Assembly (NCBI GenBank): GCA_017745015.1
Contig: JAGIAF010000099.1
Span: 1 to 10,858, forward strand
Length of the DNA stretch: 10,858 nucleotides
Reading direction: 5' to 3'
From: Bdellovibrio sp.
GTDB lineage: Bacteria; Bdellovibrionota; Bdellovibrionia; Bdellovibrionales; Bdellovibrionaceae
Below are positions 1-7,532 of this stretch, piece by piece. The notes beneath the pieces were generated by a model, which saw nothing but the letters and a program-made list of their open reading frames with translations, had not been told where the DNA came from and did no database searches. The position numbers were made by a program, and so were the translations under genes. Position 1 is the stretch's first letter. The number at the start of each line of letters is the position of its first letter.

Positions 1-850
1 GTTTAGAGGTTGCTGGCATCAAGTCGCGAGAGCCTAAAATTTCAGAATATGTTTGTTTATCTTCGGCTTGCTCCACCATATCGATTAAAGCAAACATGAT
101 GTCATGAGTGATTTTAGGATACTGATTGTAGAAGTCCTGACGAACACAGAATGGATCATTAGGAATAGGTGCACTCATCCAGATAATGCGCATTTTTGAT
201 TTTTTTGTACCAAGCTTTACCCATGCACCTTGCGTACCCTTTTCGTCGTCGCTGTAAACTGCGGCGGCCTGGACCTCGCCATCCTCCAATTTTTTAACAG
301 AAGCTTGGTGATTGCCAGTGAATGTGACTTTAAGGTCCTTGTCCGAAAGACCTTTCTTTCTTAAAGCAACTTGTGGGTACAAATAGCCCGAAGAGGACTT
401 TTCATCTACGAAGGCGATTTTTTTGCCTTTTAGATCTTCTAGTTTCTTAATTTTGGAATCTGCCGGAACGATGATCGCTGAATAATAGTAAGGTTGATTC
501 CAGACCATTTTCAAAAGAACTTTGGCTTGAGCCTGTTGCTCAGCAAGAACATAAGTCGACGAAGAGAAAAACGCGAAGTCGATTTTTTTCGACTTCATAG
601 CTTCAACCAGGCCCGCATAGTTCTTTGAGATGTACATATTAACTGGAACATTAAGACGCCCCTGAAGGTCTTTCGCCAAGGCCAAACTCTGCTCGCGTTG
701 CTTTTCGGGATTACCACCAGGAATCAATCCAATGGTAATCTGCGAAGGCCCTTTGTCGTTAGAAGTTGTTTCTGCCTTTACGTTGACCGCAGTAGCTGAA
801 ATCAAACATGCAATTAACAAAGAGATTCGTTTACCGAAAAATGAGTTCAA
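1..850 (-). CDS. PhnD-family periplasmic substrate-binding protein (3' end outside window)
   Basis: The reading frame stays open from a TTG at 848-850 to the left edge, giving 283 visible residues. The N-terminus is a signal peptide: basic GKR, a hydrophobic core LLIACLISATAV, then a probable VKA|E cleavage site near residue 26. The mature part has features of the phosphate/phosphite/phosphonate binding family: ITIGLIPGGNPEKQ at the start, YAGLVEAMKSKKIDFAFFSS, a GKKIAFVDEKSSSGYLYP stretch and PIPNDPFCVRQDFY. Such proteins deliver ligands to an ABC transporter in the periplasm. No permease or ATPase gene is visible, so ligand and partners are unknown. TTG is chosen because a GGAGG lies four bases upstream, no in-frame ATG or GTG precedes the signal peptide, and the start overlaps the carB stop (TTGA). 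The family is confident; the ligand is not. Family members are usually about 300-340 residues, so only a short C-terminal piece should be missing. Confidence 0.85.
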   Translation of the reverse strand, partial: MNSFFGKRISLLIACLISATAVNVKAETTSNDKGPSQITIGLIPGGNPEKQREQSLALAKDLQGRLNVPVNMYISKNYAGLVEAMKSKKIDFAFFSSSTYVLAEQQAQAKVLLKMVWNQPYYYSAIIVPADSKIKKLEDLKGKKIAFVDEKSSSGYLYPQVALRKKGLSDKDLKVTFTGNHQASVKKLEDGEVQAAAVYSDDEKGTQGAWVKLGTKKSKMRIIWMSAPIPNDPFCVRQDFYNQYPKITHDIMFALIDMVEQAEDKQTYSEILGSRDLMPATSK

Positions 851-3800
851 AAGGCCTCCATGGAAGGTAATGCTTCGACTGATGATGACTCATTTCTTGT
901 GTTTTTCAAAGCAAGAACGAAAGCCTCAGCCGCATCACTCTCGGTAATGCATGGAATATTATAGTCCGTGCAAGCTCGACGAATGTCGAAGCTCGCCTCG
1001 ATAGCACGACGACCTGATGTCGTATTGATCACAAACGCCACTTCACCAGAACGGATCTTATCCACGCAGTGAGGACGGCCTTCATCGACCTTCTTGAGAG
1101 ACAAACAGTTAACGCCTTTGTCATTGAAGAAAGAGGCCGTTCCTGTTGTCGCAGAAACTCCGTACCCCATGCGCTGCAATTCGCGAGCGAGCGGTAACAT
1201 CATGTCTTTGTCTTTATCTCGAAGCGAGAAGAAAACTTGGCCCGTCTTAGGAAGTCTTATGTTACTTGAAAGGAAGGCTTTAGCTAAGGCCTCGGAATAA
1301 TCTTTTCCTCTGCCCATGCTCTCCCCGGTTGATTTCATCTCGGGACCAAGAAGCGAGTCAGATTCAGGGAACTTCTTGAATGGGAACACAACGCCTTTAA
1401 CGGAAACTGCTTTCGTGTCTCTCCAGTTCAATTTTGAAAGCTGCAATTGTTTTGCAGTTTTACCGAGCATCGCTGCCACACCCAAATCGATCAATGGAAT
1501 GCCCGTAGCTTTAGCAACGAATGGAACCGAACGAGAGCTGCGTGGATTTGCTTCCAACATATAGACAATATCGTTCTTCACAGCCAACTGTAAGTTCAAG
1601 TGGCCGACAACACCGATGCGGTTCGCAAGCTCAATACTCAACTGTTCGATACGTTCACACGTCTCAGGCTTCAAACGCTGCGGAGGAAGAACGCCCATGG
1701 AATCGCCAGAATGAACACCCGCAGCTTCGATATGCTCAACCACGCCGCCAATCAATGTCCAATCAGAGCCGCGAATCAAATCGACATCCACTTCAAGTGC
1801 CCCAGCCAAGAACTGATCCATCAGGCAGGGCTTATCCGTTGAGATATAATCACCATGTCTTTGGAAATAAGAAAGAAGCTCATCGCGGTTTTCGATGACC
1901 TCCATACGACGACCACCCAAAACATAGCTTGGACGGCAGATCATTGGATAGCCTACGTTCTTTTCACAAAGCAAAGCTTCTTCAAGAGAGCTCGCCATTG
2001 CTGAGTTTGGAATAGCGAAGTTGAGTTCGCGGCAGATTTTTGAGAACAAACCACGATCTTCCGCCAAATCGATAGTTTCCAATGAAGAACCCATCAATTG
2101 ATAACCCGCTTTAACCAGCTCAGGAGCGATATTGATCGGCGTCTGCCCCCCCAATTGCGCCACGAAACCACGGGGCTTCATGAAGCGCATGATCTCAATC
2201 AGGCTCTCCGCTGTCAGTGCCTCGAAGAACAATACATCTGACGTATCGTAATCTGTAGAGACCGTTTCTGGATTTGAGTTCACCATCACGACCTTGCAGC
2301 CATTCTTTTGGAAGGCTTTCACACCGCGCACACAGCTATAGTCAAACTCGATACCTTGACCAATGCGATTGGGCCCAGAACCAATGATCACCACAGCATC
2401 TTTGGCATTAGCTACAGAGGATTCCATTGGCCAATAAGATGAATAGAAATAGGGAGTTGAAGATTCAAATTCCCCAGCACAAGTATCCACCTGTTGATAA
2501 CGAGGATACATTTGATTCTTTTCACGAATCGTGCGAATGAAGATTTCATTCTGTCCAAGAAGCGCGCCCAAGCGCGCGTCCGTGAAACCTTTGCGTTTCG
2601 CCGCTAGCATCAAATCAAGATTGCCTTCAGCAAATTCCGCCTTAAATTTCTTTTCGAATTTAATCAGGCCGTCGATTTGCTCCAAGAAATAAGGATTAAT
2701 ACCTGTTAATTCTTCGATATCGGCAACAGTTTTACCATCGCGGAACGCCTGGAAAAGATGATAGATACGTTGGCTGTTTGGATAAGAGATTTTTTCGGTC
2801 TCAAGCACAACTTCTGGAATCGCTTGGGGATGCATTTCCAAACTTGAAAGAGCTTTCATCAAAGACTCTTGCAGAGTACGACCGATACTCATGACTTCAC
2901 CGACACTCTTCATTTGTGTCGTGAGGGTATCTTTAGAACCTTGGAATTTTTCAAAAGCAAAGCGAGGGATCTTAGTTACGACATAGTCCAACGCCGGTTC
3001 GTAACAAGAAGGTGTCACTTGCGTGATATCGTTTTTAAGCTCTTCAAGGCTGTAGCCAATAGAAAGAAGTGCTGCGATTTTCGCAATCGGGAATCCTGTT
3101 GCTTTACTTGCAAGTGCAGAAGAACGGCTCACACGTGGATTCATTTCAATCACTACACGCTCACGAGTCGTCGGGTGAACTGCAAACTGAATGTTCGCCC
3201 CCCCCGTTTGAATACCTACCTCGTTGATGATCTTGCAGGCTTCGTCACGCATCGATTGGTATTCGCGGTCGCTCAACGTTTGCTGAGGGGCTACCGTAAT
3301 GCTGTCACCCGTATGCACACCGCAAGGATCCAGGTTTTCGATACTACAAACCACCACGAAAGAGCCGCGATAATCGCGCATCACTTCAAGTTCATACTCT
3401 TTCCAACCCAAGATACTTTCTTCAACAAGAACCTCTGACGTCGGGCTTTCATGCAAAGCCCCTACAAGCATCTTTTTGTATTCCTCAGGAGAATAAGCTA
3501 TACCACCACCGCCACCACCAAGAGTGTAGTTTGGGCGAAGAATCATCGGGTATCCTAAGTCATCAGCAATCTGTAAACCATGTTCGAAGGTACGAACTAA
3601 ATGACTTTTTGGATAACGAGCGCCGATTTTATCCAGAAGTCCACGGAAGATCTCGCGATCCTCTCCGGCTTTAATTACTTGCGGAGTCGCACCTAGCAGC
3701 TGCACTTTATATTTTTGCAAAATACCTTTGCCATGAAGATCCAAGGCTAAGTTCAAAGCAGTTTGACCGCCCAATGTCGGGATGACAGCGTCGGGCATTT

Positions 3801-4041
3801 CTTTAGCGATGATTTTTTCAAGATAGTCGACCTTTAAAGGTTCAACATAAACGCGAGTGGCGATTTCAGGATCCGTCATGATTGTCGCCGGATTGGAATT
3901 CACAAGAATAACTTCCAATCCTTCCTTCATCAGCGCCTTACAGGCTTGAGTGCCGGAGTAATCAAACTCACAGGCTTGTCCAATCACGATGGGGCCAGAT
4001 CCAATAATCAAAACCTTCTTAATGTCGGACTTACGCGGCAC
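847..4041 (-). CDS. carB: Carbamoyl-phosphate synthase large subunit
   Basis: CarB makes carbamoyl phosphate from bicarbonate, two ATP and ammonia channelled from CarA, feeding both pyrimidine and arginine synthesis in the cytoplasm. At 1064 residues it is full length for the family (about 1070). It shows the expected internal duplication: an N-terminal half beginning KKVLIIGSGPIVIGQACEFDYSG with an ATP-grasp domain (about 125-400), an oligomerisation region, and a second half beginning VVIIGSGPNRIGQGIEFDYS with a second ATP-grasp. An MGS-like allosteric domain follows (about 932-1064) with VSATTGTA and NTTSGR, where nucleotide effectors bind in known homologues. The start is GTG at 4039-4041, preceded by AGGGGG four bases away. 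The glycine loop of the first ATP-grasp reads six consecutive glycines, where homologues usually have Ser or Thr at one position. A tandem hairpin and terminator-like element lies just upstream, so carB may be controlled separately from carA. Confidence 0.97.
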   Translation of the reverse strand: MPRKSDIKKVLIIGSGPIVIGQACEFDYSGTQACKALMKEGLEVILVNSNPATIMTDPEIATRVYVEPLKVDYLEKIIAKEMPDAVIPTLGGQTALNLALDLHGKGILQKYKVQLLGATPQVIKAGEDREIFRGLLDKIGARYPKSHLVRTFEHGLQIADDLGYPMILRPNYTLGGGGGGIAYSPEEYKKMLVGALHESPTSEVLVEESILGWKEYELEVMRDYRGSFVVVCSIENLDPCGVHTGDSITVAPQQTLSDREYQSMRDEACKIINEVGIQTGGANIQFAVHPTTRERVVIEMNPRVSRSSALASKATGFPIAKIAALLSIGYSLEELKNDITQVTPSCYEPALDYVVTKIPRFAFEKFQGSKDTLTTQMKSVGEVMSIGRTLQESLMKALSSLEMHPQAIPEVVLETEKISYPNSQRIYHLFQAFRDGKTVADIEELTGINPYFLEQIDGLIKFEKKFKAEFAEGNLDLMLAAKRKGFTDARLGALLGQNEIFIRTIREKNQMYPRYQQVDTCAGEFESSTPYFYSSYWPMESSVANAKDAVVIIGSGPNRIGQGIEFDYSCVRGVKAFQKNGCKVVMVNSNPETVSTDYDTSDVLFFEALTAESLIEIMRFMKPRGFVAQLGGQTPINIAPELVKAGYQLMGSSLETIDLAEDRGLFSKICRELNFAIPNSAMASSLEEALLCEKNVGYPMICRPSYVLGGRRMEVIENRDELLSYFQRHGDYISTDKPCLMDQFLAGALEVDVDLIRGSDWTLIGGVVEHIEAAGVHSGDSMGVLPPQRLKPETCERIEQLSIELANRIGVVGHLNLQLAVKNDIVYMLEANPRSSRSVPFVAKATGIPLIDLGVAAMLGKTAKQLQLSKLNWRDTKAVSVKGVVFPFKKFPESDSLLGPEMKSTGESMGRGKDYSEALAKAFLSSNIRLPKTGQVFFSLRDKDKDMMLPLARELQRMGYGVSATTGTASFFNDKGVNCLSLKKVDEGRPHCVDKIRSGEVAFVINTTSGRRAIEASFDIRRACTDYNIPCITESDAAEAFVLALKNTRNESSSVEALPSMEAF
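848..859 (-). promoter_or_regulatory. Ribosome binding site and TTG start overlapping the carB stop
   Basis: On the minus strand GGAGG (855-859) lies four bases before TTG (848-850). The TTG shares two bases with the carB stop TGA (847-849). This is the only start that supplies a complete signal peptide to the PhnD-like protein. It suggests translational coupling to carB. Confidence 0.7.
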
Positions 4042-4051
4042 TTTTCCCCCT
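4039..4051 (-). promoter_or_regulatory. Ribosome binding site and GTG start of carB
   Basis: On the minus strand AGGGGG (4046-4051) is followed by four A and GTG (4039-4041). Reading from this GTG gives MPRKSDIKKVLIIGSGP, which aligns with the normal CarB N-terminus. A non-ATG start is therefore well supported. Confidence 0.75.
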
Positions 4052-4081
4052 ACTCAAAAAAGATTCCTACAATGAGGTCAC

Positions 4082-4106
4082 AAAAAAACTCCGGCATAGG
4101 CCGGAG
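4082..4106 (-). terminator. Rho-independent terminator-like hairpin upstream of carB
   Basis: On the minus strand CTCCGGC (from 4100-4106), loop CTAT, and GCCGGAG (from 4089-4095) form a perfect 7-bp GC-rich stem. Seven T follow (4082-4088). It lies 41 bases before the carB start, downstream of the uncharacterised gene ending at 4154. On the plus strand there is no T tract after the stem, so it acts only on minus-strand transcripts. It would separate pyrB-carA-orf from carB, or act as a partial terminator or attenuator. Confidence 0.75.
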
Positions 4107-4124
4107 CATACAAAACCAAATAAT

Positions 4125-4143
4125 ACTCCGGCAGCGCCGGAGT
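4125..4143 (-). repeat. GC-rich hairpin repeating the carB terminator stem
   Basis: ACTCCGGC (4125-4132), loop AGC, GCCGGAGT (4136-4143) form a perfect 8-bp inverted repeat. Its arms carry the same CTCCGGC/GCCGGAG sequence as the terminator-like hairpin at 4089-4106. It has no T tract. Because the arms are identical, arms of this hairpin can pair with arms of the next one, as in attenuators. It begins 11 bases past the stop codon of the upstream gene. Confidence 0.7.
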
Positions 4144-4153
4144 GCCAGCCAGT

Positions 4154-4801
4154 CTATATGCCGAGCTTACCCTCGTTGGAGTAAATCATCTCTGGCCTTA
4201 CATGCTTGTACTGTTCGAACTTGTATCTCATCTTGATCAGACGAAGCATCATCACGTCTGGATCCAAGTCCGGATCTTTGCGGTGACGTTTCACTTCGCT
4301 CAAAATGAACTTCTTCGCACTTTCAGGGTGGAAGCAAAAACCGCGAGTGAAAATGAACGAATCACCAGCTGGGATCAAACGCACTTCGAAAAGCTCATCG
4401 GGATCAAAACCGAAAACGTACGGAGACTGTTTTACGATGAGCTTTTTATTAGCCATCAAGTCTTTGATATACACGTCGCCATTTTTGATTTTGATAAATT
4501 CAAAAATAGAGTGACGGTGCTTTTTTAAAATTTCGATCAGATCTGTTTCTTCTGGAGTGAAACGCAATTCACGAACCAAGTGACAAGCTTCCAATGGCGT
4601 TTGACCGAAACCTTTTAGTTCGCGAGTGAAGAAGTACCAATCATAAAACTGAGCCATGCGAGATTCAAAGTGCTCAGAGTTCTCGTCCAATGTTCCCGCG
4701 TTTTCAAAGAATTCCTTCTTTGCCATCGCTAATTCATCTTTGAAAGCTTCGCTTACAAAATGATTCAGAATCTTTTCGATTAATTTTTCAAATTCGTTCA
4801 T
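4154..4801 (-). CDS. Conserved-type hypothetical protein encoded between carA and carB
   Basis: I do not recognise a named family. The product is 215 residues, with no signal peptide or membrane segment, so it is probably cytoplasmic. The N-terminal part (1-60) looks helical and charged. The middle has FYDWYFFTREL (about 52-62), TPLEACHLV and RFTPEETDLIEIL, followed by FEFIKIKNGDVYIKDLMANKKLIV and FEVRLIPAGDSFIFTRGFCFHP. The layout (aromatic DWY helix, 'TP.E', then a beta-rich 'V.I.DL' segment and 'RL.P.G') recalls domains I remember from uncharacterised bacterial proteins, some carrying SEC-C motifs. That link is inference, and no SEC-C cysteine motif is present here. The ATG (4799-4801) overlaps the carA stop in an ATGA arrangement, so translation is probably coupled to carA. 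A role connected with carbamoyl phosphate synthesis is possible but unproven. Confidence 0.8.
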   Translation of the reverse strand: MNEFEKLIEKILNHFVSEAFKDELAMAKKEFFENAGTLDENSEHFESRMAQFYDWYFFTRELKGFGQTPLEACHLVRELRFTPEETDLIEILKKHRHSIFEFIKIKNGDVYIKDLMANKKLIVKQSPYVFGFDPDELFEVRLIPAGDSFIFTRGFCFHPESAKKFILSEVKRHRKDPDLDPDVMMLRLIKMRYKFEQYKHVRPEMIYSNEGKLGI

Positions 4802-5862
4802 ATCATCCGCTCTACAAAATAGCTAAATAAGCCCGAAGCCTCATGAGGCCCAGGACAACTTTCCGGATGATATTGTATTCCCAAACACTTTCTTTTTTCA
4901 CTATAAAAACCTGCCACAGTGCCATCATTTAGATTGATATGAGTGACTTTAACGTCCTCTGGCAAAGTTGCAGCGTCCACGGCATAACCATGGTTCTGGC
5001 TGGTCATATAAATTTGGTTCAAAATCGAGTCTTGGATGGGATGATTGCTGCCGCGATGGCCAAACTTCATCTTATAAGTTTTAGCCCCCAAGGCTAGGCC
5101 CAATACTTGATGGCCCATGCAGATCCCAAAGATCGGCTTCACGCCCAAGAGCTCTTTGACAGTCCCAACTGCCACTTTAACATCACCCGGATCACCAGGA
5201 CCGTTAGTCAGCATAATCCCATCGGGATTGTACTCCATAATTGCTTGAACGGAGGAACGGCTGTTGAAGATCTTAACTTCTGAGCATCTGTGCTCAAGTT
5301 CGCGGAGGATATTTTCCTTACTGCCAAAATCCAAAACGGCAATACGAGGCCCTACCATATTATCGCCCTTACGAACTTCTGGTTCAGAGCGCGATGTCAA
5401 ATAAACCCAGTCTTTATCCATGGTCTTTTTGTTGGCAATCAAAGCTTCTGCTTTCTGACGAGCCTCAGCTTCTGTATCTGCCTGAACCAAAGCTCCCCAT
5501 GGAGTACCGCCCTTACGCAGACGCAAAACCAGATGGCGCGTGTCGAGTTCAGTTAAAAGAGGAATTTTATTTTCTAGAAGACGGGTCTTCCATGCACAGT
5601 CGCGCTCAGTATCTTGGATCTCTAGACAAATGAAGCCTTCAATCCATAGGCGGCGCGACTCCCACACTTCATTTTCCACTCCGTAGTTGCCTTGCATCGG
5701 CGCCGTCATCACCACGATCTGTGAAAAATAAGAAGGATCCGTGGCAATTTCTTCATAACCAGAGTGAGACGTGTTGAATACAACTTCGCCAGCTCGCTCT
5801 TCACCACCATACCAAGCGCCCTGATAAATTTCTCCGGACTCTAGAACAAGCCAACCCTTCAT
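4798..5862 (-). CDS. carA: Carbamoyl-phosphate synthase small (glutaminase) subunit
   Basis: CarA hydrolyses glutamine and passes ammonia to CarB. The 354-residue product is slightly short for the family (about 360-380). Residues 1-150 form the CarA-specific N-terminal domain: SGYEEIATDPSYFSQIVVMT, GNYGVENEVWESR and ELDTRHLVLRLRKGG. Residues about 172-354 are a class I glutamine amidotransferase: TNGPGDPGD, the nucleophile elbow GICMGHQ with Cys248, KFGHRGSNHPI, SQNHGYAVD, and YHPESCPGPHEA with the other triad residues His332 and Glu334. All catalytic residues are present. The ATG (5860-5862) overlaps the pyrB stop (ATGA), and its own stop overlaps the start of the uncharacterised gene in the same way. 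This gives a tightly coupled run in which carA is separated from carB by one gene. Confidence 0.97.
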   Translation of the reverse strand: MKGWLVLESGEIYQGAWYGGEERAGEVVFNTSHSGYEEIATDPSYFSQIVVMTAPMQGNYGVENEVWESRRLWIEGFICLEIQDTERDCAWKTRLLENKIPLLTELDTRHLVLRLRKGGTPWGALVQADTEAEARQKAEALIANKKTMDKDWVYLTSRSEPEVRKGDNMVGPRIAVLDFGSKENILRELEHRCSEVKIFNSRSSVQAIMEYNPDGIMLTNGPGDPGDVKVAVGTVKELLGVKPIFGICMGHQVLGLALGAKTYKMKFGHRGSNHPIQDSILNQIYMTSQNHGYAVDAATLPEDVKVTHINLNDGTVAGFYSEKRKCLGIQYHPESCPGPHEASGLFSYFVERMI

Positions 5863-6767
5863 AATTCTCCCTCTGACAAAACTTCATGCAACAACGCCTG
5901 ACGAATCAAAACACCATTGCTGACTTGATCTAAAACTTGGCAACGCGAATCGAGCAAGACCTCGCCATCCATCTCCGTGCCTTGATTGATCGGTCCCGGA
6001 TGAAGAATCAAAGACTTCATGGAAAGTGCTTTCAAATTCTGCACGGTAAATCCGTACTGATCACGATACTCTTCAAGAGAGTACTTCGCCGCATGACGTT
6101 CCAATTGCACTCGCAACGTCATCGCAACAGTGGCCCACTTCAAACCTTCTTGCAAAGTTTCAAAGACTTTAACTGTTGGAGCCACCGGCAAGAACTCCAC
6201 CGGTCCACACAATGCCACTTCATAGTTCAACTTCTGTGCGAGCTCCAAGTGAGAAGCCGCAACTCGACTATGACGAATGTCTCCGACAATAAGCACTCTT
6301 TGACCTTCACAAGTCCCCAGATGCTTGCGAATTGTGTAAGCATCAAGCAAAGCTTGCGTTGGATGACCTTGTTTTCCCCAGCCCGCATTGAGGACCGGGC
6401 AAGAAATTTTCTCTGCGATGTCGTAAAGATCCAAATCCTCACCGGCGCGAATCACCACAAAAGCAGGCTTCATCGCGGCAACATTCAAAACTGTATCTTC
6501 AAGAGTTTCGCCTTTTTCTAGGCTAGATCCAGATTTTCCATCAAGCAAAAGTGGATAAACTCCCAAGCGCGCGCAGGCTGTTTCAAAACTCATTCGAGTG
6601 CGCGTGCTAGCTTCGAAAAATAAAAGGGCTCCGGTTTTGCCGAAGCCCTTAGAAGTTAATGATGAATTTGAAGCCAACTGGTCTGCTAAAGAGAATAGGA
6701 AATTGATTTTTGTTTTTTCAAGGGAACGCAGATCAAGAATGGATTTTTCAGTTCTAGACGACGACAT
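5859..6767 (-). CDS. pyrB: Aspartate carbamoyltransferase catalytic chain
   Basis: PyrB condenses carbamoyl phosphate and aspartate to carbamoyl aspartate, the committed step of pyrimidine synthesis. The 302-residue length fits a stand-alone catalytic chain; no pyrI is present. The carbamoyl-phosphate-binding motif FEASTRTRMSFE is at 51-62, the loop SSLEKGETLEDT (Lys85) at 81-92, Arg107 in VVIRAGE, His135 in HPTQALLD, RHSRVAASH at 165-173, RVQLERH at 219-225, and HPGPINQG at 256-263. Two positions look unusual. The usual NAGDG reads NAGWG (127-131), and HPGPINRG reads HPGPINQG. The ATG at 6765-6767 has TAG immediately upstream in frame, so no longer form is possible. No strong Shine-Dalgarno sequence is visible. 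The gene begins 35 bp after lepB-1 and overlaps carA. A terminator-like hairpin lies within its early coding sequence. Confidence 0.96.
   Translation of the reverse strand: MSSSRTEKSILDLRSLEKTKINFLFSLADQLASNSSLTSKGFGKTGALLFFEASTRTRMSFETACARLGVYPLLLDGKSGSSLEKGETLEDTVLNVAAMKPAFVVIRAGEDLDLYDIAEKISCPVLNAGWGKQGHPTQALLDAYTIRKHLGTCEGQRVLIVGDIRHSRVAASHLELAQKLNYEVALCGPVEFLPVAPTVKVFETLQEGLKWATVAMTLRVQLERHAAKYSLEEYRDQYGFTVQNLKALSMKSLILHPGPINQGTEMDGEVLLDSRCQVLDQVSNGVLIRQALLHEVLSEGEL
6616..6650 (-). promoter_or_regulatory. Terminator-like hairpin inside the pyrB coding sequence
   Basis: The minus-strand RNA reads AAGGGCUUCGG, loop CAAAA, then CCGGAGCCCUU. This forms an 11-bp stem whose only imperfection is one G-U pair. 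It is followed at once by UUAUUUUU (6616-6623). The structure lies about 118-152 bases into pyrB. It has the form of an intrinsic terminator, but the T-rich part also encodes the constrained LLFFEAST segment, so chance is possible. Confidence 0.45.
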
Positions 6768-6802
6768 CTAGAAGAACAGCCTAAGAGGCGATGTCGTATC
6801 TG

Positions 6803-7480
6803 TCAATGCACGGAAGAAAAAACGCGGTTCCAACGCACTGTAGGATAACGGTCTCCGCCCCACTTCGTTTGCCAATCAAGGGAAAGCCAGATCAAAAATA
6901 CTTTACCCGCAATCTGATCTGTAGGAACCGTGCCCCAATAGCGCGAGTCGTCACTTGCATCGCGGTTGTCGCCAAGAATGAAAACTTCTCCTGGCGGAAC
7001 AACAATGGGACCAAAATCTTTGTCTTCCGTCTGTTTTTGAAAAATCACACGCCAAGCAGAGTCTTTGCTCTTTTCTGTGTAAATATCAAACAACTCAGGA
7101 TTGGGGTTGTCGCCAATTTCACCAGCAACCTTTTCGTATTGCAAAGGCACTTCATTCAGAATCACGCGACCATCTTTGATTTGAATGCGATCCCCTGGCA
7201 ATCCGATCACACGCTTCACATAAGAAATCATCGGCAATTTAGGATAAGTAAATACAACTAGGTCACCACGAGATGGCTCTGTAACGTCAATTTTCTTTTG
7301 TGTGAATGGAATTTGAAAACCGTAAGCCAATCGCGAAGAGAAGATAAAATCGCCCGGCTTAAGAGTAGGCTGCATAGAGCCCGTGGGAACTTTGTAAGCG
7401 GTAACAAGGTAGCTGCGCACAAAAAGTGCGAAAACAACCGCGATCACCAATGTAGTTAAGTATTCCCGCCAACGAGTCAT
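6803..7480 (-). CDS. lepB: Type I signal peptidase (paralogue 1)
   Basis: Type I signal peptidases cut signal peptides from exported proteins on the periplasmic face of the cytoplasmic membrane, using a Ser/Lys dyad. This 225-residue protein has one N-terminal membrane segment (about 8-26, TTLVIAVVFALFVRSYLV). The catalytic serine box is VPTGSMQPT (Ser35). Next come RGDLVVFTYP, then SYVKRVIGLPGD with the catalytic Lys89, and GDNRDASDDSRYWG (170-183). It ends VRWNRVFSSVH, a tail shared with its two paralogues. It differs from them in having PTGSM instead of PSGSM, a short N-terminus, and no cysteine pair near the C-terminus. The ATG at 7478-7480 has only a weak ribosome binding site. It follows the secreted-protein gene by 52 bp and precedes pyrB by 35 bp, with no obvious terminator on either side. 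Confidence 0.95.
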   Translation of the reverse strand: MTRWREYLTTLVIAVVFALFVRSYLVTAYKVPTGSMQPTLKPGDFIFSSRLAYGFQIPFTQKKIDVTEPSRGDLVVFTYPKLPMISYVKRVIGLPGDRIQIKDGRVILNEVPLQYEKVAGEIGDNPNPELFDIYTEKSKDSAWRVIFQKQTEDKDFGPIVVPPGEVFILGDNRDASDDSRYWGTVPTDQIAGKVFLIWLSLDWQTKWGGDRYPTVRWNRVFSSVH

Positions 7481-7532
7481 AAAGAAATCTTAACCAAAGA
7501 TTGGGACCGCGGAAAGTTAAAATATGCGCGAC

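Noticed and set aside
2146..3205. Runs of seven (2146-2152) and eight (3198-3205) G on the coding strand of carB as phase-variation tracts
   Set aside because: Both runs encode glycine-containing motifs (LGGQTP, TGGAN) conserved in CarB, and the frame is intact. Switching off an essential biosynthetic gene this way is unlikely.
2869..3438. 189-codon open frame on the plus strand
   Set aside because: It lies wholly opposite carB, has no family motifs and no ribosome binding site I can see. It is a shadow of the highly conserved carB frame.
5937..6521. 194-codon open frame on the plus strand
   Set aside because: It is antisense to pyrB, and the translation is His/Arg/Cys-rich without any recognisable pattern. 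The pyrB frame explains the sequence.
7486..7502. AATCTT/AAGATT inverted repeat just upstream of lepB-1
   Set aside because: A 6-bp AT-rich dyad near a weak ribosome binding site is expected by chance. There is no supporting second signal.
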